NCBI RefSeq assembly: GCF_000729995.1
Contig: NZ_JNFG01000037.1
Span: 1 to 64,000 of the forward strand
Direction of reading: 5' to 3'
Length of the DNA: 64,000 bases
DNA from: Caballeronia sordidicola
GTDB lineage: Bacteria > Pseudomonadota > Gammaproteobacteria > Burkholderiales > Burkholderiaceae
The notes beneath the pieces are model-generated. The model saw only the letters and a list, made by a program, of their open reading frames with translations, had not been told where the DNA came from and ran no database searches. The translations under genes were made by a program, and so were the position numbers. Of the stretch, positions 51,315 through 60,684 are shown one piece after another (position 1 is the stretch's first letter; each line of letters opens with the position of its first letter).

Positions 51315-51353
51315 GACGGAACCTTTCGACGGAACCTTTCGGCGGAACCCTTC
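51315..51353. repeat. Three tandem 13-bp repeats
   Basis: GACGGAACCTTTC occurs twice exactly (51315-51327, 51328-51340) and once with two changes, GGCGGAACCCTTC (51341-51353). It fills the gap between two convergent genes. Confidence 0.8.
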
Positions 51354-51362
51354 AAAGCAACC

Positions 51363-52127
51363 TCACGCTACATTGTCGCGTGGGCTCCGGATGCGTACGA
51401 AGAACGGCGCATGCCCGGCGTGATCGACTCGTAACGAAAAGAGATGACATGTCTGTGACAGCAGCGCGAGCGGATAGCTGACTTTCAACAAGTCGGCAAT
51501 CATGCGCCATTCAGCGCGAACGCCTGCCCAGTAGCCGAGCTTTTCAGTCTTGCGCGCCTGCGTTACGTTCGGCCAGTGGGTGACTGCAATCGAGAGCCGG
51601 CGTTCGATGATCAGGTCGTTCATGAACACCTCGATGCCAAAGCGCGGCAAGCGGTGAATTTCCTTGAGCGCTTCGCTTAACAGTTCTTTCCTGACCACGC
51701 GCTCACCCGAAACGAAGTCCAGGCCGATGGCGCGAAACAGCAGCAGGCTGTTCTGCCGCAGGCTCAGGCTGACGTCCGCGGTGCCATTCAGAACGGGGGC
51801 GGCGAGTGCGGTGATATGTTCGCTCGCGAGCCCCTTGAGGTCTGCATCGAGCAGCATGAGCAACGCGTTCTGGGCCGCGGAAATGCCTACGGCCATCGCC
51901 GCGCTTTTACCGCGATTCACCGGGCACGTAATCAGCCTGACAGAAGGGAAGCGCTTGACGACGTCGGCGGTCCCGTCGGTCGAGCCATCGTCGACCACGA
52001 TCACCTCGTCCAGCAGCGGATGCACCGTTGCAACGGCCAGCACCGCGCCGATGCGCGGAGCTTCGTTAAACGCACAAATGATGCATGAAACACGATGGCG
52101 ATTGGACGATATGGAAAGGGCAGTCAT
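51363..52127 (-). CDS. Family 2 glycosyltransferase
   Basis: 254 residues from the ATG at 52127; the frame extends to 52166 with another ATG. GT-A fold motifs: SCIICAFNEAPRIGAVL at the N-terminus, VDDGSTDGTADVV, and LLDADLKG as the DxD site. GLDFVSGERVVRKELL follows in the acceptor region. No C-terminal membrane helix pair is clear. It probably transfers a sugar to a lipid carrier at the inner membrane, perhaps together with the neighbouring YbhN-like protein. Confidence 0.88.
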   Translation of the reverse strand: MTALSISSNRHRVSCIICAFNEAPRIGAVLAVATVHPLLDEVIVVDDGSTDGTADVVKRFPSVRLITCPVNRGKSAAMAVGISAAQNALLMLLDADLKGLASEHITALAAPVLNGTADVSLSLRQNSLLLFRAIGLDFVSGERVVRKELLSEALKEIHRLPRFGIEVFMNDLIIERRLSIAVTHWPNVTQARKTEKLGYWAGVRAEWRMIADLLKVSYPLALLSQTCHLFSLRVDHAGHAPFFVRIRSPRDNVA

Positions 52128-52375
52128 GCGGGACGGCAGATGAGCGATGGGAGAGAAGCGGCGCAAGGTGCCGGTAAGGCGCCGGTGCCGAGAGCGGCTT
52201 GCGATCCGGCATCCTACCGCACGGAGCTACAACGTGCTCCGCGAGCCTGAGAAATCGTGCCGAGGCGCAGGCTGAAGCTGATCGACGGCGGCGCCTGGGC
52301 GACATTTTCCAATCGAACTTTGACCCGGGGAAGAGGCGTTCTCACCGCGCTTATCCCCGCTCAAGCCGTCACTAT

Positions 52376-53269
52376 TCACCTGGCCGCACGCAGCGCCGCC
52401 TCTTTCACATAATCAATGAACAACGCAGGCGCAGGCTCCGGCTGATCGTCGCGTTTGAGTGCGAGTACGTCCGAGACAAGGCGATTGTTTTTCATCGGCC
52501 TGAAGACCACGCCCAAGTCCTGCGAGCTGCGCAACGCCTGAGGAACCAGCGCGATACCCATTGCATGACCGACCATGGTCACAACGGTCTGCCAAAGCCT
52601 GACCTCATGACGTATGCGCGGACTGAAGCCGGCTTCCACGCAAAGCGCGATGATCAGGTCATGGTAATGAGGCGAGACCTGTCGCGGAAAAAGGATGAAG
52701 TCATCTTGCGACAGCTTGCGCAGATCGATGATCTTGTTCGATGCCAGCCGGTGATGTTCCGGCAAGCAGCAGACAAACGGTTCCGTGACGATAGGGACCG
52801 AGACAACACCCGTCGGCAGATCGCACCAGTAGCTGCACCCGACGTCGATCTGCATTCGCTGGATCGCGTGGACTTGTTCGTTCGTGTTCATCTCGGTCAA
52901 CACAATCTCGAGTGCCGGGTGATCGGCTTCGAAGCGCTTCACCGCTTCGGACAGCCCCCTATACAACATCGAATTCACGAAGCCGACGCGAAGCCGCCCC
53001 GCGAGTCCTTGCGCCGATCGCACCGTCAGCCGCTCGGCTTCGGCAGCCTGCTGCAAGAGGTTGCGCGCTTCGCTGAGCAACACCTGTCCCGAGTTGGTCA
53101 GCGCCACGCTCTTGTTGGTTCGGGCGAGCAATTGCACGCCGAGTTGTTCTTCGAATTTACGGATCTCGAAGGAGAGGGCGGGTTGCGAAACGTGAAGCCG
53201 TTTCGCCGCACGACCGAAGTGCAACTCTTCCGCCGCAGCGACAAAAAACCGGAGTTGCCTGAGTTCCAT
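52376..53269 (-). CDS. LysR-family transcriptional regulator
   Basis: 297 residues from the ATG at 53269; the frame runs on upstream but without family resemblance. N-terminal HTH: MELRQLRFFVAAAEELHFGRAAKRLHVSQPALSFEIRKFEEQLG. The effector domain follows (GRLRVGFVNSMLYRGL; DLPTGVVSVPIVTEPFVCCLPEHHRLA). It is divergent from the acyl-CoA dehydrogenase operon across an intergenic region with a perfect inverted repeat, and is the likely activator of that operon. The inducer is probably a carboxylic acid or CoA-pathway intermediate. Confidence 0.94.
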   Translation of the reverse strand: MELRQLRFFVAAAEELHFGRAAKRLHVSQPALSFEIRKFEEQLGVQLLARTNKSVALTNSGQVLLSEARNLLQQAAEAERLTVRSAQGLAGRLRVGFVNSMLYRGLSEAVKRFEADHPALEIVLTEMNTNEQVHAIQRMQIDVGCSYWCDLPTGVVSVPIVTEPFVCCLPEHHRLASNKIIDLRKLSQDDFILFPRQVSPHYHDLIIALCVEAGFSPRIRHEVRLWQTVVTMVGHAMGIALVPQALRSSQDLGVVFRPMKNNRLVSDVLALKRDDQPEPAPALFIDYVKEAALRAAR

Positions 53270-53280
53270 GACGCTCTCCC

Positions 53281-53335
53281 ATCGATAATCTGCGTTTATC
53301 GTACCAAACAAAACCGGTATTAGACGATTATCGAT
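53281..53335. promoter_or_regulatory. Inverted repeat in the LysR/acyl-CoA dehydrogenase promoter region
   Basis: ATCGATAATC (53281-53290) and GATTATCGAT (53326-53335) are perfect 10-bp complements, 35 bp apart, one next to each divergent gene. This spacing suits the two-site binding of LysR tetramers. Confidence 0.65.
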
Positions 53336-53381
53336 ACCACGCCTAAGCTTGGGAAAACTGCAAAAACGTGGAGACAAGCAT

Positions 53382-55130
53382 ATGGGCGTCATGGAGCGCG
53401 GACCGGTCATTGGTCAGTCGAATATTCCCGATAGCCGCGGCACAAATTTCTACTACAGCGACCCGGGCTTTGGGTCGCTGCTGCGGGTTTATCTCGGCCA
53501 GGCCGCCTTCGAGGCTTTAGAGCCGAAGCTGGTTGAGTTAGGCCGCCGCGCTGCGAACGAGCTCGACGTGCTGGCCGCGACGGCCGACAAGAACCCGCCG
53601 ACGTTGCGCCACCGCACGCGGCGCGGCGAAGATCTCCAGTCGATCGACAAACATCCCGCTTACGTTGAACTGGAGCGGGTCGCTTATTCCGAGCTCGGAC
53701 TTGCGTCCATGAGCCATCGCGGCGAGGCCATTGCGCCGCTCGTGAAATACGCGCTGACGTTCCTGTTTGTCCAGGCCGAATTCGGTCTGTGCTGTCCGGT
53801 GAGCATGACGGATTCCCTGACACGCACGTTGCGCAAGTTCGGCTCGGCCGCCCTGGTCGAGCGCTTCCTTCCAAACCTTGTTTCGCAGGACTTCGACACC
53901 TTGTTCCAGGGCGCGATGTTCATGACCGAGCAAGCGGCCGGTTCCGACGTAGCGGGCATTTCCACGCGAGCGAAAAGGATGGGGGACGAGTGGCGAATCA
54001 CCGGCGATAAGTGGTTTTGCTCCAACCCCGACGCCGACCTGGCGATGGTTCTCGCTCATGTCGATGGGGCAGCAGCGGGCATGAAAGGACTGGGGCTGTT
54101 CCTGCTTCCCAAGACCCTCGATGATGGCACGCGCAATCACTATCGGATCGTGCGGCTGAAGGACAAACTGGGTAGCCGCTCCATGGCGAGCGGCGAGATT
54201 ATTCTCGACAATGCTCATGCCTATTTGATCGGTGAAGTGGGACGCGGCTTTCACCAGATGGCCGACATGATCAACATGTCGCGGCTTTCAAATGGCGTGC
54301 GCGCTGCAGGTCTGATGAGACGAGCCGTCAACGAAGCGCTGCACGTTGCGCGCAATCGGGAGGCGTTCGGCCGGAAGCTCGTCGACCTGCCATTGATGCA
54401 GCGGCAACTCGTCAAGATGATGCTGCCCACCGAGCAAGCCCGTTCGATGTTCATGCAAATTGCAATCAATCTGCCCCGTGCCGACGCCGGCGATGAGGAA
54501 GCCAAAAAGCTCGTGCGTATCCTGACGCCGCTGATCAAGTTCCGGGCTTGCCGCGATGCGCGTCGCGTGACCGGCGACGCCATGGAAGTGCGGGGCGGCG
54601 TGGGTTATATCGAGGAATGGAGCGACCCGCGGCTCGTACGCGACGCGCATCTCGGATCGATCTGGGAAGGCACCAGCAATATCGTGGCACTGGATATTGC
54701 GCGGGCGGTCAAGCGCGAAGGTGCGCTTGAGCCGTTGCGAGAATATCTCGTACGGCTGCTTGGTGAAGCGCGCCTGCCGTCACGCAGCCATGCGCTCTTT
54801 GCGTCGGTGTTGGAGCGTGCTTGCAGCGTGCTACTGCGGGTCACAGCAGATACCCAGCGCGATGAACTCGTGCGCGAGGCGGGCACAGCGCTGTACCACG
54901 CGTGCACGGCGATCTTCATGGCAAGCGAAGCCTCGAAGCAAGCACCGGACTACAGGAGGCTGGGACTCGCTCACCTGATCGCCCGATACAAGCTTCTCCC
55001 GCGAGACCCGCTTGCAATTGGCGCAGAGGATGTCGCGCAGGAAACCCTGGCGTTGATCGTCGCCGAGGCGCCGCTGTCGCTCGACGATGCGCTTCGGCTG
55101 CTTCCTGAGCATGCGGAGCAAACAGCATGA
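53382..55130 (+). CDS. Acyl-CoA dehydrogenase, AidB-like subgroup
   Basis: 582 residues from the ATG at 53382 (GGAGACAAG before it). The long N-terminus (GTNFYYSDPGFGSLLRVYLG), MTEQAAGSDVAGISTRAKRMGDEWRITGDKWFCSN for substrate and FAD binding, and EVRGGVGYIEEWSDPRLVRDAHLGSIWEGTSNIVALDI are typical of AidB-like flavoproteins. These include true acyl-CoA dehydrogenases; a DNA-repair role is known only for AidB itself. Followed by a CoA transferase (ATGA overlap) and an MFS importer, it most likely oxidises an acyl-CoA made from an imported acid. Confidence 0.92.
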   Translation: MGVMERGPVIGQSNIPDSRGTNFYYSDPGFGSLLRVYLGQAAFEALEPKLVELGRRAANELDVLAATADKNPPTLRHRTRRGEDLQSIDKHPAYVELERVAYSELGLASMSHRGEAIAPLVKYALTFLFVQAEFGLCCPVSMTDSLTRTLRKFGSAALVERFLPNLVSQDFDTLFQGAMFMTEQAAGSDVAGISTRAKRMGDEWRITGDKWFCSNPDADLAMVLAHVDGAAAGMKGLGLFLLPKTLDDGTRNHYRIVRLKDKLGSRSMASGEIILDNAHAYLIGEVGRGFHQMADMINMSRLSNGVRAAGLMRRAVNEALHVARNREAFGRKLVDLPLMQRQLVKMMLPTEQARSMFMQIAINLPRADAGDEEAKKLVRILTPLIKFRACRDARRVTGDAMEVRGGVGYIEEWSDPRLVRDAHLGSIWEGTSNIVALDIARAVKREGALEPLREYLVRLLGEARLPSRSHALFASVLERACSVLLRVTADTQRDELVREAGTALYHACTAIFMASEASKQAPDYRRLGLAHLIARYKLLPRDPLAIGAEDVAQETLALIVAEAPLSLDDALRLLPEHAEQTA

Positions 55131-56317
55131 CCAGAAAAATCGGAGCACTCCAGGGACTCAAAGTAATCGACCTCAGCCGCGTTCTAGGCGGCCCGTATTG
55201 CACGCAGGCCATCGCCGACCATGGCGCTACCGTCATCAAGCTGGAACCTCCCGCAGGCGATGAAACACGCGGCTGGGGTCCGCCTTTTGTCGGAGATACC
55301 GCGTCGTACTTCGAAGGCGTGAATCGCAACAAGCAGGGAATCGTTGTCGATCTCACGCGTGAAGAAGGACGCGAGATCGTCATGCAATTGCTGGCCGATG
55401 CCGATGTCCTGATCGAGAACTTCAAACCCGGCACGCTCGAGCGCTGGAACATGGGCTATCAGCAGGTACTGAAGGCGCGCTTCCCCAAGCTCATCCATTG
55501 TTCGATTTCGGGTTTCGGACCGGACGGCCCGCTCGGTGGTTTACCCGGCTACGACGCCGTCATCCAGGCGATGACCGGACTTATGAGCGTGAATGGCGAA
55601 GCAGGAGCGGGGCCGTTGCGGGTGGGCTTGCCTATCGTCGATATGGTGACCGGGCTTAACGCGTTCGCCGGCATTCTTCTCGCGCTTCATGAGCGAGCCC
55701 TGAGCGGACTCGGCCAGTCGATCGATATCGCGCTCTACGACTGCGGAATATCCCTGCTTCATCCGCATCTGCCGAACTACTTCGGCTCCGGCAAGACGCC
55801 CGTTCGTACCGGCAACGCGCACCCGAATATTGCGCCTTACGACAGTTATCGTACCGGCAGCGAGCCGATTTTCCTGGCTGTCGGAAATGATCGCCAGTTC
55901 CTGAAGTTGTGCACGCATCTGGGCGCACCACAGCTTGCCGCCGATGCGCGCTTTATCGACAACCGCACGCGCTGTGGGCATCGTGAAGAACTGAAGGAAG
56001 CGCTCGAAGCGCTGCTTGCTACGCACGAATGCGCGTTGCTGGCTGCCATGCTGATCAGGGAAGGCGTGCCGTGCGGCCCTGTGCAAGGAGTCGATGATGT
56101 CGCGCGCCATCCGCATACGCTGCATCGGGAGATGGTGGTGGAGATGGGCGCGTATCGCGGAACCGGTACGCCGATCAAGTTGTCCCGCACGCCCGCGACG
56201 TATAGATCACGTCCTCCCGCGCTTGGAGCAGACACGCTTGCCGTGCTCGATTCACTGGGCATTGACCGGGAAACGCAGACAAAGCTGATTGCAGCAGGTG
56301 TGGTCAAAGCCCGATAA
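55127..56317 (+). CDS. CaiB/BaiF-family (type III) CoA transferase
   Basis: 396 residues. The N-terminus LQGLKVIDLSRVLGGPYCTQAIADHGATVIKLEPPAGDETR is diagnostic, with the catalytic Asp expected in the region PGYDAVIQAMTGLM. SVNGEAGAGPLRVGLPIVDMVTG and the middle segment SGLGQSIDIALYD also match. It moves CoA from a donor thioester to an acid, activating it for the preceding dehydrogenase. Its start overlaps that gene's stop. The substrate acid is unknown. Confidence 0.93.
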   Translation: MTRKIGALQGLKVIDLSRVLGGPYCTQAIADHGATVIKLEPPAGDETRGWGPPFVGDTASYFEGVNRNKQGIVVDLTREEGREIVMQLLADADVLIENFKPGTLERWNMGYQQVLKARFPKLIHCSISGFGPDGPLGGLPGYDAVIQAMTGLMSVNGEAGAGPLRVGLPIVDMVTGLNAFAGILLALHERALSGLGQSIDIALYDCGISLLHPHLPNYFGSGKTPVRTGNAHPNIAPYDSYRTGSEPIFLAVGNDRQFLKLCTHLGAPQLAADARFIDNRTRCGHREELKEALEALLATHECALLAAMLIREGVPCGPVQGVDDVARHPHTLHREMVVEMGAYRGTGTPIKLSRTPATYRSRPPALGADTLAVLDSLGIDRETQTKLIAAGVVKAR

Positions 56318-56374
56318 CCCGCGCGAAGCGGACCGTCCGAGTCCGTGCGCAAAGCCTACACAGGAGACAAGCAA

Positions 56375-57700
56375 ATGGACTCAGAAGCACAGCACCCAGG
56401 ACAGCGCCAACCCGCGCGGGCCGCGGGTGCGGCATTCGTTGGCACTACGATTGAATGGTATGACTTCTACATCTATGCGACCGCTTCCGCGCTGATCTTC
56501 GGCAAGCTGTTTTTCCCTTCGCACGACCCGTTTCTCAGTACGCTCGCTTCGTTCGGGACGTTCGCGGTCGGCTTCTTTGCGCGCCCGTTCGGCGGATTGG
56601 TGTTCGGCCACCTGGGAGACCGTATCGGCCGGAAGAAAGCCTTGTTGACGACGCTCGTCATCATGGCGATCGGCACTGTCGGGATTGGTTTTTTGCCGAC
56701 CTTCGAGCGCATTGGCGTATGGGCGCCCGCATTGCTGATTGCGCTGCGGGTTGCACAAGGTATTGCGATTGGCGGTGAATGGGGCGGAGCGGTGCTGCTT
56801 GCCGGTGAGCACGCACCCGCCGAACGCCGTACATTCTTTGCGTCCTTTGCGCAGTTAGGGAGTCCCGCAGGATTGATCCTGTCGCTGATTGCGTTCCGGA
56901 TCGTTTCGTCGATGCCGGCCGAGGATTTCTGGAGTTGGGGATGGCGTGCGCCGTTTCTTGCGAGCGCGGTGTTATTGCTTGTCGGCCTGGTCATCCGCCT
57001 GGGCGTGGCTGAATCGCCGGCGTTCGAGCAGATGAAACTTCAACACAAGACCGTCAAGCTGCCGATAGCGATGGTTATACGTGATGAATGGCGCACGGTC
57101 CTGCTATGTCTCGGAGCGAACGTAATCGGCGTGGCGGGCGCGTGGTTCGTGAACACCTTCATGTTGAGCTACACCACGCAGACACTTCACTTCGACCGGG
57201 CGATGGTGCTGGGTTGTCTCTTCATCGTAGCGATCGTGCAGTTTTGCACTCAGCTCGCGTCGGGCTGGCTTGCGGATCGAATCGGCAACGTGCGGTTTCT
57301 CAAACGCGCTGCGTTGCTCGCGATGTTGTCACCGTACCCCATGTTTCTGCTGGTCCAGACGGGTCGGCCCGTGGCCATTGTGATCGGCGTGGGGTTTGCC
57401 GTCATGTGCATGTCCAGCTCGTACGCGGTCATGGCGGGTTTCATGACGAGCGTTTTTCCAGTGCGTGTGCGTTACTCCGCCATCTCGCTTTCGTATCAGC
57501 TATGCGCGGCGTTGGCGGGTGGTTTGACACCGTTGATCGGAACGGTGCTCGTGCATCAGTACGCCGGGCAATGGTGGCCCTTGGCCGCGTTCTATAGCGT
57601 ACTGGCAGCCATTACGCTGATTTGCATCGCCCGGCTGGAGCGGCGGCGCATGGCAGGATCGCCCTCGATGGAGCGAGCGTTTGTCGAGCCGCAGTCGTAA
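56375..57700 (+). CDS. MFS transporter, metabolite:H+ symporter (MHS) type
   Basis: 441 residues from the ATG at 56375, which has AGGAGAC before it. MHS features: AAFVGTTIEWYDFYIYATASALIFGKLFFP, then GFFARPFGGLVFGHLGDRIGRKKAL and GEWGGAVLLAGEHAP. The family imports carboxylates such as citrate, 2-oxoglutarate, shikimate or proline betaine. Being third in the operon, it would bring in the acid that is then activated by the CoA transferase. Confidence 0.93.
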   Translation: MDSEAQHPGQRQPARAAGAAFVGTTIEWYDFYIYATASALIFGKLFFPSHDPFLSTLASFGTFAVGFFARPFGGLVFGHLGDRIGRKKALLTTLVIMAIGTVGIGFLPTFERIGVWAPALLIALRVAQGIAIGGEWGGAVLLAGEHAPAERRTFFASFAQLGSPAGLILSLIAFRIVSSMPAEDFWSWGWRAPFLASAVLLLVGLVIRLGVAESPAFEQMKLQHKTVKLPIAMVIRDEWRTVLLCLGANVIGVAGAWFVNTFMLSYTTQTLHFDRAMVLGCLFIVAIVQFCTQLASGWLADRIGNVRFLKRAALLAMLSPYPMFLLVQTGRPVAIVIGVGFAVMCMSSSYAVMAGFMTSVFPVRVRYSAISLSYQLCAALAGGLTPLIGTVLVHQYAGQWWPLAAFYSVLAAITLICIARLERRRMAGSPSMERAFVEPQS

Positions 57701-57717
57701 AAGCAGGACGAAGCGGC

Positions 57718-58611
57718 TCACGGCATCTCCCGCAACATGTCGACAAAGGCTTTCAGCCCTGACGGCACATGGCGGTGTCCGGGGTAATAAAGGAACAAGC
57801 CGGGGATGGACGGGCACCAGTCGTCCAGAACCGTCACCAGCTTTCCGCTATCGATGAATGGCTGCGCAGTCCGGTCCGGCACGTAGGCGATCCCCATTCC
57901 ATCCACGGCCGCCTCGGCCATCATCCCCGGATGATCAAGCGTCAGCGGACCAGGCACATCGACTGTCAACTGCTGGCCGTGCTTCTCGAATTCCCATCGA
58001 TAAAGCTTGCCGCTTGGCAGGCGCACGCGAATACAAGCGTGGTCCTTGAGATCGTCCGGCGCGAGCGGCGCCTTGTGCCCGGCGAGATAGGCGGGCGACG
58101 CGACGGCAAGAAAGCGCACCGTCCCGCCAAAGCGCACCGCGATCATGTCCTGCGGCAGTGCTTCGCCGAGTCTGACACCGGCATCGAAACCGGCAGCGAC
58201 AATATCGACCAGCCGGCCCTCTGTGACCAAGTCGACCGACATGTCGGGGTATCGCTCAAGGAAGGCGGGGACAACCGATTGCATGAGCAGCCGTGCCGCC
58301 GGCTCACTCGCGTTGATACGAAGCGAGCCGCTGGGACGGCTACGCACCGCATCGACTTCTTGCAGCGCAAGGTCGAGCTCCCTCATCACCGGTTGCAAGC
58401 GGGCGACGAGGCGTTCGCCGGCCTCCGTCGGGGAGACGCTGCGTGTCGTGCGGTTCAGCAGACGCACGCCCATCTTCAGCTCGAGCGTTCGCATCATGTG
58501 ACTGAGCGTGGAGGGCGAGACCCCCAGTTCGTCTGCTGCTTTGCGAAAACTGCGATGCGTGACGATCGCGGCCAGTGCCATCAGGTCGCCAAGTGCGGGC
58601 CGGTCATTCAT
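57718..58611 (-). CDS. LysR-family transcriptional regulator
   Basis: 297 residues. HTH region: LGDLMALAAIVTHRSFRKAADELGVSPSTLSHMMRTLELKMGVRLLNRTTRSVSPTEAGERLV. The effector domain contains GSLRINASEPAARLLMQSVV and AGFDAGVRLGEALPQDM, the pattern of the CrgA/DmlR-like subgroup, which often responds to aldehydes or organic acids. It is divergent from the SDR gene at 58733, which it probably regulates. Confidence 0.94.
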   Translation of the reverse strand: MNDRPALGDLMALAAIVTHRSFRKAADELGVSPSTLSHMMRTLELKMGVRLLNRTTRSVSPTEAGERLVARLQPVMRELDLALQEVDAVRSRPSGSLRINASEPAARLLMQSVVPAFLERYPDMSVDLVTEGRLVDIVAAGFDAGVRLGEALPQDMIAVRFGGTVRFLAVASPAYLAGHKAPLAPDDLKDHACIRVRLPSGKLYRWEFEKHGQQLTVDVPGPLTLDHPGMMAEAAVDGMGIAYVPDRTAQPFIDSGKLVTVLDDWCPSIPGLFLYYPGHRHVPSGLKAFVDMLREMP

Positions 58612-58636
58612 GGCTGATTTTCACCAAGGCATCCAA

Positions 58637-58649
58637 TATCGTGCGGATA
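58637..58649. promoter_or_regulatory. LysR-type T-N11-A box
   Basis: TATCGTGCGGATA is a dyad TATC-N5-GATA with the T-N11-A layout used by LysR proteins. It lies 26 bp from the LysR start codon in the divergent promoter region. Confidence 0.5.
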
Positions 58650-58732
58650 GTATCAGGAATGGACGAGGTCTAGCATGGTCTTCAAGATGCGCCGCATACC
58701 CGTGGCGCGGTTCTTTTTTGAGGACGATTCAC

Positions 58733-59566
58733 ATGGCTCAAACATGGTTTATTACCGGCAGTTCTTCTGGTTTCGGGCGCTTGCTGGCAGAAAAGTTATT
58801 GGCGCGCGGCGACCGCGTGGCGGCGACATTGCGCAAGGTGCACGCTCTCGACGATCTGAAGGAGCAATTCGGCGAGCGCCTCTGGGTGGCGTCGCTGGAT
58901 GTGACGGATACGGAAGCCGTACGGCAGGTAACCAGTCGGGCCTTTGCGGAGTTAGGGCGTATCGACGTGGTCGTCAGCAACGCCGGCTACGGACTGGTCG
59001 GCGCAGCGGAGGAGCTGAGCGACGAGCAGATCCGGCTGCAGGTCGACACCAACCTGATCGGCTCGATCCAGGTCATACGCGCCGTGTTGCCTTTCTTGCG
59101 GGCGCAAGGCGGCGGACGGATTTTGCAAGTGTCGTCGGAGGGTGGACAGATCACGTATCCGGACTTCAGCCTGTATCACGCGACGAAATGGGGAATTGAA
59201 GGCTTCGTGGAGGCGGTCGCCACGGAAGTCGCATCGTTCGGAATCGAGTTTACGATCGTGGAGCCGGGCCCCGCAAAAACGAGCTTCAGCGGGGGCATTG
59301 TCAAATCGACGCCTATGGCAATCTACGACAACACCCCGGCCGGCGATGTCCGGCGCGCAATTGAAGCTGGATCATTCGTGCTGAAAGGCGATCCTGTCAA
59401 GATGGTGCGGGCGATGATAGATAGCGTCGAGCGCACGCCCGCGCCGATGCGGCTGACCCTGGGCAGCGACGCTTTTGACCGGGTTCGCGCCGGGCTGTTG
59501 AAACGGCTTGCCGAGCTCGATGCACAGGAAGACATCGCCCGGTCGACCGAGCTGACCGACGCGTGA
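58733..59566 (+). CDS. SDR-family oxidoreductase
   Basis: 277 residues from the ATG at 58733; AGGACG lies 7 bp upstream of it. Classical-type SDR: TGSSSGFG for NADP binding, SNAGYGLVGAAEE, SSEGG for Ser, and YHATK for the catalytic Tyr and Lys. The C-terminal part (IVEPGPAKTSF) is typical of the 'oxidoreductase/retinol dehydrogenase-like' SDR group. It probably reduces or oxidises a carbonyl compound recognised by the divergent LysR regulator. It converges with the next gene, 1 bp between the stops. Confidence 0.9.
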   Translation: MAQTWFITGSSSGFGRLLAEKLLARGDRVAATLRKVHALDDLKEQFGERLWVASLDVTDTEAVRQVTSRAFAELGRIDVVVSNAGYGLVGAAEELSDEQIRLQVDTNLIGSIQVIRAVLPFLRAQGGGRILQVSSEGGQITYPDFSLYHATKWGIEGFVEAVATEVASFGIEFTIVEPGPAKTSFSGGIVKSTPMAIYDNTPAGDVRRAIEAGSFVLKGDPVKMVRAMIDSVERTPAPMRLTLGSDAFDRVRAGLLKRLAELDAQEDIARSTELTDA

Positions 59567-59567
59567 T

Positions 59568-60461
59568 TCAGTGTTTCCCGTAGACGACGTTGTTGTTCGC
59601 CAATATCTGCCGTTCGCGTCGAATCCTGCGTTTTTCCGATACTTTCCGATGCACCACATTCGGAGCATCGACCGGTTGGTTGACCTTCACGGCTGTAGCC
59701 TGGTTTGCGCCCGACAGCGTGACGGCACGTAGAAGCATTCCGCGCGCTTCGGTATCGGATACGTCGCTTGCCAATGCGTCGCCAGCCGATCGCAAGACGC
59801 ACGGCACGTCGCCTGCCTTCTCGCAGGCCCGGGCCAGGCCCAGGGCCCAATCTCTTGCGTGTTCGTGCTGGACCAGTTCGTCGGTGATTCGCTGAACATC
59901 TGCCTGTTGAGCCTCACCTGGCGCAAGCATCGCCAGTTGCTGCCGAGCGGTGTTCAGCTCGCCTCGCACCATGGCCGAACGCACCGCATCGATGGTTCCC
60001 GTCACACCGATGGAGGCGATTTTTGCGGTGACCGGGGCGTCGATGCTGCCCGATTGAGCGGCTACAGCCACGGTGTTTTCCGCCAGGGACTCGGTCCCGG
60101 GCGTCGCTTCGTGGTTGTCGCGGTTGCTATGACCGGTCCCGTTATACAGATACGAAGCGCCCGCAATCAGGGCAATCAGCGCAGTCAGGGCTACAAGGGC
60201 GGCCGCGGTAAGTTTGATGCGCCGGCCCGGCGGGCTACGTGAGGATAAGCTCGAAGCTTCCGGTTCATGCACGCTCGGATAGAGCGACTCCACCGGGGTC
60301 CGCTTCTCATGGGACCGGTCGGACAACACCTCTTCCGGCGTTGCCTCGGGCGACGGTGACGCAGCTGCGGGTGTCGATTTGCATCGCGGACACGCCATGT
60401 CAGACGGTGCCAGTACGTTGCCGCATACGCGGCAGTCACTGACGGTTTCTAGGGTACGCAC
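59568..60461 (-). CDS. Zinc-ribbon membrane protein of unknown function
   Basis: 297 residues with a GTG start and no strong ribosome-binding site, so the start is uncertain. A zinc ribbon (Cys10-x2-Cys13 and Cys24-x2-Cys27) at the N-terminus is followed by a Ser/Pro/Glu-rich linker and a single membrane helix (LTAAALVALTALIALIAGASYLY, about 84-106). The remaining 190 residues are probably periplasmic and helical, with a Cys pair (RACEKAGDVPCVLRSAGDALAS) that resembles repeat-type helical segments. I do not recognise the function. A cytoplasmic zinc finger linked to a periplasmic domain could pass on a signal. Confidence 0.75.
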   Translation of the reverse strand: MRTLETVSDCRVCGNVLAPSDMACPRCKSTPAAASPSPEATPEEVLSDRSHEKRTPVESLYPSVHEPEASSLSSRSPPGRRIKLTAAALVALTALIALIAGASYLYNGTGHSNRDNHEATPGTESLAENTVAVAAQSGSIDAPVTAKIASIGVTGTIDAVRSAMVRGELNTARQQLAMLAPGEAQQADVQRITDELVQHEHARDWALGLARACEKAGDVPCVLRSAGDALASDVSDTEARGMLLRAVTLSGANQATAVKVNQPVDAPNVVHRKVSEKRRIRRERQILANNNVVYGKH

Positions 60462-60684
60462 GTTAAGTCGATCATCAAAAGGCTTGGGAACGCATTATGC
60501 ACGCCACAGTGTCTTCGTACTGTGCAGGAGCAGACCGAAGCTTTCGCTTCGGGTTCAGCCGGCCTCGCAGCGATTAGCGCCGCAGCGCGTCTGGACTAAC
60601 TGGAGGCTCGCTGTCTATTTCCGCTCTAAAGCGTCAATTTAACGTGGCACGTCAGCGATGCAAGATTGCGCCGCGCGCGATGGA

